The translations under genes and the position numbers were made by a program. A stretch of 19,182 bases of DNA from JBAWAP01 sp049589355 (GTDB taxonomy: Bacteria > Chloroflexota > Anaerolineae > VGOG01), in contig JBAWAP010000426.1 of NCBI GenBank assembly GCA_049589355.1, positions 1-19,182 of the forward strand, given 5' to 3'. The notes beneath the pieces are model-generated. The model was not told the DNA's origin. It did not search any database and saw only the letters and a program-made list of their open reading frames with translations. Positions 7,405 through 13,410 of this stretch are shown here, in pieces; position 1 is the stretch's first letter; the number at the start of each line of letters is the position of its first letter.

Positions 7405-7495
7405 GGTGCATTCAAAATGGGTTGGTAGGGGCGGGTCTTGCACCCGCCCAGGGCGACGGCAAGGGATCGCCCCTACAACCGGATTTGAATACACC
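7405..7495. repeat. 91-bp cloverleaf-like palindromic repeat
   Basis: Outer arms ggtgcattcaaaat and atttgaatacacc pair with one mismatch, and gtaggggcg pairs with cgcccctac further in. Between them lie two more hairpins: gggcgggt/acccgccc (7429-7436 with 7442-7449) and gggcga/tcgccc (7451-7456 with 7467-7472). The whole would fold as a stem with two side hairpins. It fills the gap between the binding-protein and DppB-type genes and ends 13 nt before the permease start. It looks like a dispersed, non-coding mobile repeat; its copy number cannot be judged here. Confidence 0.65.
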
Positions 7496-7545
7496 CTAAT
7501 CTTTCTACCTACCTAATGGTGCCCCGGCGGGTAAGCAGCAGAGTA

Positions 7546-7581
7546 AACCGGGGCAGAGAGGCATATCTCTCTGCCCCGGTT
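7546..7581 (-). terminator. Strong hairpin after the substrate-binding protein gene
   Basis: aaccggggcagagag (7546-7560) and ctctctgccccggtt (7567-7581) form a perfect 15-bp stem with a 6-nt loop, 10 nt beyond the lipoprotein stop codon. The following bases on the minus strand are TTACTCTG, not a full U-run. A partial terminator or 3'-end-protecting hairpin at this place is typical for ABC operons, where it keeps binding protein in excess over permease. Confidence 0.6.
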
Positions 7582-7591
7582 GAGAGACTTA

Positions 7592-9367
7592 CTATTCTGT
7601 CTTATCCCACTCGTAGCTGTTCCAGAAAGGTGTGGCGCCAGAGAAGCGAACGTTCTTCAGCTTTTTGCTCACCGTCCAGATGTCCGGATCGTCCCACATG
7701 CTGTTCCAGTACACTTGATCCTCCATGCGCTTAGCGATGTCGTAGAAGATCTTGATGCGGGCCGCGGTGTCCACGGTGGACATTTGCTGAGCGAAGAGAG
7801 CGTCGAGTTCCTCGTCACAGAAGAACTGCCAGTTGCTGCCAGCCGGGTTCTCGTCTGATGGGACTTCCTTGCATAACCACCCAGCGGCGTCCGGGTCTGG
7901 GAAGGCTGGGCAGGTGGACCACTCGGCGACGTCGTACCCGCCGCTGGCGATGGGCCCACCATCACCGTAGCTGTTCCAGAAGATGTCGGAGGAGTGGTTG
8001 ATCAACTCGGAGTCAATCCCCACCGCTTTCCACATCTGCTGGACGATGACCTGGGTGTTCTTCCGCACCTCGCGGGTGGTAGTGGCGTAGCGTAGCTTGA
8101 GCTTGACGCCGTCCTTCTCGCGGATGCCATCAGCCCCCACTTTCCAGCCGGCCTCATCCAGGAGCTTCTTGGCTCCCTCCGGGTCGTAGGGGATGCCCTT
8201 AAGGGCGGGATTGGCGAAGGGGGTGCCATCCCAGAAGGTGATGGCCGGCTTGGTCATCCCATACAGCAGGTCCTGGCAGATCTTGTTGCGGTCCACCGCC
8301 ATGACGACGGCCCGGCGCACGTTCGGGTCCTGGAGAGCCGGATGTCCCTTGGTCTTGTCCTCCCGGGTGCTCAGGTTCATGAACCAGGACTCTTTGTACC
8401 CTGAGGACACCTTTGGCAGGTCCACCGTCCCCAACGCCTGCAGATCCGGGATGTCAGAGTAGGCAATGAACACCCCGATGTCGGTGTCGCCGGCCTTGAT
8501 CGCCGCTACCTGGGCCGCGTCGTCGGGCACGATGCGGATGAAAATCTGATCCACCTTGGGCTTGCCCAGCCAGAAGTTGGGGTTGGCCTCAAAGATCAGG
8601 TGGCTGCCCGACTCCCACTCCTTGAACAGGAAGGGGCCAACGCCCACGGTGGGATTGCGGTTCCAGTCGGCGTTGTCCAACGTCCCTTCCTTCTCGAAAA
8701 CTGGCTCCAGAATGTGCTTGGGCAGGGCGACGGTTGCGTTCACGTTGCTAAAGATCTTGGCCTGCCAGGGAGCGTAGGGCTCCTTGAACTTGACCACCAG
8801 GGTGTACGGGTCTGGAGCTTCCACCGACTCCACTGCCACGTCGAACGGATCGCGGCTCTGGATGGTGTTCTTGTCGTTCATGATCATCTGCCAGGTGAAC
8901 ACGTAGTCCTCGGCCGTAAACGGCTCCCCGTCCGACCACTTCACGTCATCCCGCAGGCGGAAGGTGAGGGTCTTGCCATCTGCTGAGATACCACCGTTCT
9001 CCAGGCTGGGGATCTCCTTAGCGATCCAGGGAATAGCCTCGTTCTTGTCGTTGTAGACCAGCAACCCGTCTGCCAGGTAGAACTCGCGCAGGATCAGAGA
9101 AAACCACATGGCGGTATAGAGGGGGTTCAGGTTATCGGCTTCCTGGGTCAAGGTAATGATGATGATCTTAGGCTTGGCGGGCAGCGGGGTCGCGGTGACC
9201 ACCTTCTCGACCACCACTTGCTTCTCCACCTCGACGGTGACCGGAACCTCTTTCTCGACGACTACTTCCTTCTCGATCACCTGGGGGGTAGGCGGGGCGC
9301 AGGCCACCAGCAGGCTGACCACTGTCATCACTGCCAGAGCGGCAAAAGCTGCTTTCCTGGTAAACAT
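7592..9367 (-). CDS. ABC transporter substrate-binding lipoprotein (SBP_bac_5, peptide/nickel type)
   Basis: Extracytoplasmic binding protein of 591 residues, normal for the DppA/OppA family. The N-terminus has a Sec signal ending in a lipobox (LVAC, lipidated Cys23). A Glu/Lys/Val-rich linker follows (IEKEVVVEKEVPVTVEVEKQ), a style common in Chloroflexota lipoproteins and probably a spacer between membrane anchor and fold. The mature fold begins near residue 70. Family landmarks include DGLLVYNDKNEAIPWIAKEI, LTFRLRDDVKWSDGEPFTAE with YVFTWQ, VGVGPFLFKEW and LRYAT. The ligand is probably an oligopeptide or similar polyamide but is not determined by sequence. AAGGAGG lies about 5 nt before the ATG. 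It is the first gene of the importer operon, with a long leader and a strong promoter upstream. Confidence 0.94.
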   Translation of the reverse strand: MFTRKAAFAALAVMTVVSLLVACAPPTPQVIEKEVVVEKEVPVTVEVEKQVVVEKVVTATPLPAKPKIIIITLTQEADNLNPLYTAMWFSLILREFYLADGLLVYNDKNEAIPWIAKEIPSLENGGISADGKTLTFRLRDDVKWSDGEPFTAEDYVFTWQMIMNDKNTIQSRDPFDVAVESVEAPDPYTLVVKFKEPYAPWQAKIFSNVNATVALPKHILEPVFEKEGTLDNADWNRNPTVGVGPFLFKEWESGSHLIFEANPNFWLGKPKVDQIFIRIVPDDAAQVAAIKAGDTDIGVFIAYSDIPDLQALGTVDLPKVSSGYKESWFMNLSTREDKTKGHPALQDPNVRRAVVMAVDRNKICQDLLYGMTKPAITFWDGTPFANPALKGIPYDPEGAKKLLDEAGWKVGADGIREKDGVKLKLRYATTTREVRKNTQVIVQQMWKAVGIDSELINHSSDIFWNSYGDGGPIASGGYDVAEWSTCPAFPDPDAAGWLCKEVPSDENPAGSNWQFFCDEELDALFAQQMSTVDTAARIKIFYDIAKRMEDQVYWNSMWDDPDIWTVSKKLKNVRFSGATPFWNSYEWDKTE

Positions 9368-9645
9368 TTCTCCTCCTTGTAGTTGTATTCAAGGTGTTTC
9401 CAAAACTTCAATCAATCTAGCATGCAAGCTTATTGATTTTGATGCATCACCCCCTTTTGGATCACACGATATGATCGCTCCTCCCCACTTTGGGCGCTAA
9501 CAAGCTAGGGCCTCCATACTTCAAGCGAGGATGAGCAAACACGACTAGCTCTCCCGGTTGGAATCCCCCGAGAACATCTCAGCCTATTCTCTCCATAAAT
9601 AAATATCAAAAAAACAACAACAAGGTTCATTTTGATTGCAAAATA
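9368..9645 (-). promoter_or_regulatory. Long 5' leader of the ABC importer operon
   Basis: About 270 nt separate the predicted transcription start near 9639 from the lipoprotein ATG. The leader begins U/A-rich and then turns GC-rich. It has a short inverted repeat (gatca/tgatc near 9462-9478) and a perfect 10-nt palindrome tgatgcatca (9440-9449) that could be an operator. I compared it mentally with T-box and common riboswitch cores and found no match. No credible gene lies here. Confidence 0.35.
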
Positions 9646-9674
9646 AGTATAGCAGAGGAAAGAGGGAAAGTCAA
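9646..9674 (-). promoter_or_regulatory. Near-consensus sigma-70 promoter of the ABC importer operon
   Basis: On the minus strand TTGACT (9669-9674) and TATACT (9646-9651) are exactly 17 bp apart, with AT-rich DNA downstream. It is the best promoter in the window and points at the substrate-binding protein gene. Confidence 0.7.
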
Positions 9675-9692
9675 GGAAGCGGCCCAATCAGT

Positions 9693-9721
9693 CCTCTCCT
9701 CGGATGTATCTTGAGGAGAGG
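9693..9721 (-). terminator. Hairpin ending the ion-transport gene block
   Basis: cctctcctc (9693-9701) and gaggagagg (9713-9721) form a 9-bp stem with an 11-nt loop, 20 nt beyond the stop of the cysteine-rich protein gene and just before the next promoter. No U-run is present, so the termination mechanism is uncertain. Confidence 0.45.
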
Positions 9722-9741
9722 CAAGAGCTTGGGAAACCCCC

Positions 9742-10539
9742 TTATGTCCTTCCGCTTCTCCCCAGCGCCTGTGGTGCCAGGGCATTGAGTTTCTGATAAA
9801 AACCCTCGCCGAAAACGTGTTTCAGTTCAGAGGCAAAGGCCTGATAGAGCAAAGGTCCGTTGGATGACAGAGAGTTCAGACATGGTGCTGTGACCCGTGC
9901 TTTTTGCTCTTGGGTAAACTGATAGTTTTCTCGGGTATGCACCGTTAAAAGAAACCGGCCATCGTAAAGAGGAACAAGCGACAGAGGCCAAAGCCAACAG
10001 TAAAGAGGCTTGACCTCCCAGAGAGCCAACCCCTTGGCGAGACAATAGCTGTGAATTGCACAACGGGTCCGCCACTTTTCTCCCGCTCTTTCCAAGACGC
10101 GGAATATGCAGTTCTTTTGCAATAGCCTTATAGCGGTCACCCCCAGGTCTTTTCCCTCCCGGCTGCGCACTGTCCGGCAAAAAGCCGTCTTATTTCCCTT
10201 CTCTCTGGCGAGGTAGACTTCCACGAAATCCCTTGCTTCCGGGGCCATGTAGGGGAGTATCCCCTCCAGATGTTTGGCGATCCTCTCCTGTTCTTCGACT
10301 GAAAGAGGCACCCAGGACCCTTGGCAACAGTCGCCTCTCACCAAAACCTGCTTCTTAGAAGGGCAAGACAGACCTGACAACCGCAGACAACAACTGCCAT
10401 CGCAGAGAAAGTGGCGGCCGAGGAAGTTCTCTACGTCAACAACAACACCGTTGATTTCTGCGGTCTGGTGGGTTCTAAGATACAGCCCCACAGCATCATA
10501 CTCAAAGTAGCCTTTAAGCTCCGAAGTGATAGCAAACAT
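9742..10539 (-). CDS. Cysteine-rich DUF3109/YkgJ-like protein
   Basis: Soluble protein of 265 residues with eleven cysteines in clusters: 46, 50, 51, 59, 71, 72, 121, 144, 160, 166 and 181. The segments RGDCCQGSWVPLSVEEQERI and CAIHSYCLAKG with KPLYCWLWPLSLVPL match the pattern of YkgJ/DUF3109 proteins, thought to bind zinc or an iron-sulfur centre; no reaction is known. The frame extends 20 codons upstream, but GGAGGTGA sits 4 nt before the ATG at 10539, so I start there. That ribosome-binding site contains the stop codon of the P-type ATPase gene, implying translational coupling. Base composition looks a little AT-richer than the transport genes. The family call is a pattern match from memory, hence moderate confidence. 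Confidence 0.7.
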   Translation of the reverse strand: MFAITSELKGYFEYDAVGLYLRTHQTAEINGVVVDVENFLGRHFLCDGSCCLRLSGLSCPSKKQVLVRGDCCQGSWVPLSVEEQERIAKHLEGILPYMAPEARDFVEVYLAREKGNKTAFCRTVRSREGKDLGVTAIRLLQKNCIFRVLERAGEKWRTRCAIHSYCLAKGLALWEVKPLYCWLWPLSLVPLYDGRFLLTVHTRENYQFTQEQKARVTAPCLNSLSSNGPLLYQAFASELKHVFGEGFYQKLNALAPQALGRSGRT

Positions 10540-10543
10540 AAAG

Positions 10544-13408
10544 TCACCTCCGATCGGCGGCACCTCCCTGGCACTGACGTTCTCGCGCCCATTCCACACG
10601 CCCGACGACGCTCTTGCGAATCCAATCTAGGCCATAGAGCACGGGAGCATACAGGCTCAATCCCAACCAGTACATGGGCGGCAGGGGCAGGTGCTCAAAT
10701 GCCTTGGTCAATGGATGGAAGTAGACCATGAGCAAAATGAGGAGAATTTCGACCCCAACCCCCCACAGCAGGAACCGATTGCTCAGCCATTCCATCCACC
10801 GCATTCTGCCGCTCTCACCCCCAGGGCGGCCCGCGACGAAGCCTTTCTCCGTCCGGCAGGCAACGACGTTGCCAATCTGCGCCATGACGACGCCGACGTG
10901 GAAGATCGTCGTGGCTAAAACGTACACCCGGCCTTCTGGCGTTACCAGCCGTTCCATGTAGGATAGCAGATCCGAGCGAGGCAGATCCAGGAGATCGGTG
11001 TACCCGAACAAACGATACACCCAAAAGAAGCCAACGTAACACAGCGTCGCCTCGATACCTCCCAGCCACAGGTAAGCGCGGGTCAATAGGCCGGAGTCCA
11101 ACAAGGACTGTGCCCGTCGGCGCGGCGGGCGATCCATCACGCCCGGCTCGGGTTTTTCCGTCCCCAGGGCCAGAGCTGGGAGAAGGTCGGTGCCCAGGTC
11201 AATCGCCAGCATCTGCACGACTGTCAGGGCTAACGGGATCTTGAACAGCACCGTGAGCAATAACGGCAGGACCTCTGGCACGTTGCTGGCAAAGATGTAC
11301 GTGATAAATTTGCGGATGTTGTCGTAGACGGCACGCCCCTCTTCGATCGCGCTCACCAAGTCGGCAAAGTTGTCGTCTGTGAGGATCATGTCGGAAGCCT
11401 CTTTGGCTACTTCGGTGCCGGTTACCCCCATGGCAATGCCGATGTCGGCCTTGCGCAGGGCCGGAGCATCGTTCACGCCATCGCCCGTAACGGCCACCAC
11501 CTCCCCTTGGGCCTGAAAGGCGGCTATCAGCCGCACTTTGTGTTCCGGGGCCATGCGAGCCAGGATAACTTCCTCATCCAAAACCGCCTGCAAGGTACTA
11601 TCGTCCATCGTATCCAACTCGGCACCGGTGAGGATACGAGGGCGAGGAGTGGTGAGCATACCGATGCGCCGTGCCACCGACTCGGCGGTGAGGCCATAGT
11701 CGCCGGTGACCATCACCAGGCGGATGCCAGCGGCGCGACAGGTTTGCACGGCGGCCGTTACCTCAGGGCGTGGCGGGTCCATCATAGCCAACAAACCCAG
11801 GAAGATCAGGTTCTGCTCTACCTCCTCGGCTATATACCCCCCCCTCCTCCCCCCCCTGGCAAGGGGGGGCAAGGGGGGGGTGCGAGCCAGCGCCAGCACA
11901 CGCAAGGCGTTGCGGGCGTAATCGTCATTTGTGGCCAGGATCTCGGTGCGGGTTGCGTCATCCAGCGGATGGACCTGGCCGTGAACCAGAATGTGGGTGC
12001 AGAGCTGGAGCACTTCTCTGGGAGCTCCCTTGACAAACGCGATCTCGGCGCGTTCAGTGCGGTGGATGGTACTCATGCGCTTGCGGCTTGCATCAAAAGC
12101 GAGTTCATAAACCCGTGGATAAGCCAGGGTTACCACCCGTTCATCAATCCCGCCCTTCAGAGCCACGACGCGCAGGGCCGCCTCGGTCTGGTCACCCAGG
12201 CAAGTCCACTGAGGGTGCTCAGGCGAGGGCGGATTGAGGCGCGAGTTGTTACAGAGAACGGCAGCGGTAAGCAGGGCCTCGAGGTCGCCTGCCAAAGGGC
12301 CGGACGGAATAAAAGAAAACTCCCCTTGGGGTTCATATCCTACGCCGGAAACGCTGAGCCGTTGTCCGGCCACCCACACTTCCCGAACGGTCATCTGGTT
12401 CTGGGTCAGGGTGCCGCTCTTGTCAGCGCAAACGACCGAGACGGTGCCAAGGGTTTCGACCACGGCGAGTTTCTTGACCAGCACGCCGCGCTGCGCCAGG
12501 CGCTGTACAGCCATGGCCAGCGAGATCGTGATGGTGGGAAGCAAGCCTTCAGGGACGACGGCAACGATGGTGCCGATGGCGAATAAAAAGGCCTCTATCC
12601 TTGGCATGCCGACATCGGTGCTAGCGACCAAGAAGACCAGGATACCGAGGCCGATGGCGACCAGGGAGATAATCCGCGTCACATGCCGCATCTCTTGCTG
12701 GAGCCGGCTTGGCTCTTCCTTCACGGTCTGGGTGAGGTGGGCAATGCGCCCGAACTGGGTGAGCATGCCGGTGGCAAACACCACGGCACGGCCTGTGCCC
12801 GACACCACGGACGTCCCGGCGAAGACCAGATTGGGTCGTTCCAGTTCGGTGAGCCCCTCGCGCACAGATGCCTCTGCTACTTTACGCACAGGGATGGCTT
12901 CACCAGTGAGAGTAGCGTGATTGGCCCGCAAGCCGTTCTCCTCCACCACACGAGCGTCGGCGGGGATGTTATCGCCTTCGGCCAGCACGAGCAGATCGCC
13001 AGGGACGACTTCGCTGGCGGGGATTTGGACTTCTGTACCCGCGCGGATCATGCGCGCATAGGCTGGAAGCAATTGTTTGAGCGCAGCCACCGCCCGCTCG
13101 GCGCGATGTTCTTGCCAGAACGAAAAGCCGCCGTTGACGAGGACGACGACCCAGATGATGATTCCCAGAGTCGGCCGGCCGCCCAGGATGGCCAGCCCGC
13201 CGGCAGCCCACAGGAGCAAAGCCATCAGATGCGTCGTGTGGCCCACGAACTTACGCCAGAGCGGGACCCCTGGTGGCTCAGAAAGGACGTTGCACCCGTA
13301 GGTCGAGAGGCGTGCTTGTGCCTCAGCGGGGTCAAGGCCGTCTGGTGAAGTTTCCAATGAGTCGAAAACTTCTGAAACGCGCAGGGCGTGCGGAAGCAAG
13401 GAGCTCAT
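10544..13408 (-). CDS. Cation-transporting P-type ATPase, P2 type resembling Na+,K+-ATPase
   Basis: Complete membrane ion pump of 954 residues. In order: N-terminal cation-ATPase domain; actuator domain with LTGE (167-170); M4 with VPEGLLPTIT (285-294); phosphorylation site DKSGTLT (Asp329); nucleotide domain with FDASRKRMS (438-446) and FVKGAP (458-463); DPPR (544-547); hinge TGDGVNDAPAL (641-651). M5 has SNVPE (708-712) and M6 IDLGTD (736-741). These match the K+/Na+-coordinating Ser, Asn, Glu and two Asp of animal Na+,K+-ATPases and differ from the Ca2+-pump pattern. M8 has QIGN where the animal pump has QWAD. Residues 509-525 (RTPPLPPLARGGRRGGY) are an in-frame palindromic repeat insertion. 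A TTG at 13414 overlaps the upstream stop; I prefer the ATG at 13408, 2 nt beyond it. No beta-subunit gene is visible. Confidence 0.93.
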   Translation of the reverse strand: MSSLLPHALRVSEVFDSLETSPDGLDPAEAQARLSTYGCNVLSEPPGVPLWRKFVGHTTHLMALLLWAAGGLAILGGRPTLGIIIWVVVLVNGGFSFWQEHRAERAVAALKQLLPAYARMIRAGTEVQIPASEVVPGDLLVLAEGDNIPADARVVEENGLRANHATLTGEAIPVRKVAEASVREGLTELERPNLVFAGTSVVSGTGRAVVFATGMLTQFGRIAHLTQTVKEEPSRLQQEMRHVTRIISLVAIGLGILVFLVASTDVGMPRIEAFLFAIGTIVAVVPEGLLPTITISLAMAVQRLAQRGVLVKKLAVVETLGTVSVVCADKSGTLTQNQMTVREVWVAGQRLSVSGVGYEPQGEFSFIPSGPLAGDLEALLTAAVLCNNSRLNPPSPEHPQWTCLGDQTEAALRVVALKGGIDERVVTLAYPRVYELAFDASRKRMSTIHRTERAEIAFVKGAPREVLQLCTHILVHGQVHPLDDATRTEILATNDDYARNALRVLALARTPPLPPLARGGRRGGYIAEEVEQNLIFLGLLAMMDPPRPEVTAAVQTCRAAGIRLVMVTGDYGLTAESVARRIGMLTTPRPRILTGAELDTMDDSTLQAVLDEEVILARMAPEHKVRLIAAFQAQGEVVAVTGDGVNDAPALRKADIGIAMGVTGTEVAKEASDMILTDDNFADLVSAIEEGRAVYDNIRKFITYIFASNVPEVLPLLLTVLFKIPLALTVVQMLAIDLGTDLLPALALGTEKPEPGVMDRPPRRRAQSLLDSGLLTRAYLWLGGIEATLCYVGFFWVYRLFGYTDLLDLPRSDLLSYMERLVTPEGRVYVLATTIFHVGVVMAQIGNVVACRTEKGFVAGRPGGESGRMRWMEWLSNRFLLWGVGVEILLILLMVYFHPLTKAFEHLPLPPMYWLGLSLYAPVLYGLDWIRKSVVGRVEWARERQCQGGAADRR
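11834..11884. repeat. In-frame G/C-tract palindromic repeat inside the ATPase gene
   Basis: The segment consists of runs of 8 C, 8 C, 7 G and 8 G around a tggc centre, so the C-runs and G-runs pair as a hairpin. It adds residues 509-525 to the ATPase at the join of nucleotide and phosphorylation domains and keeps the frame. The peptide TPPLPPLARGGRRGG is typical of dispersed G/C-run repeats seen inside coding regions of some bacteria. The long single-base runs make slipped-strand frameshifts plausible. Confidence 0.75.
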
Positions 13409-13410
13409 AC

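Noticed and set aside
9419..9431. gcatgcaagctt, identical to the SphI-HindIII part of a cloning-vector polylinker
   Set aside because: Only 12 bases match and the flanks are not vector-like, so chance is more likely than contamination.
9368..9645. T-box or known riboswitch in the importer leader
   Set aside because: No T-box core or other recognisable aptamer sequence was found by eye; a covariance-model scan would be decisive.
11507..12586. Long plus-strand open frame (359 codons) opposite the ATPase gene
   Set aside because: It is antisense to a gene with unmistakable P-type ATPase motifs, has low-complexity composition and no recognisable domain or good ribosome-binding site.
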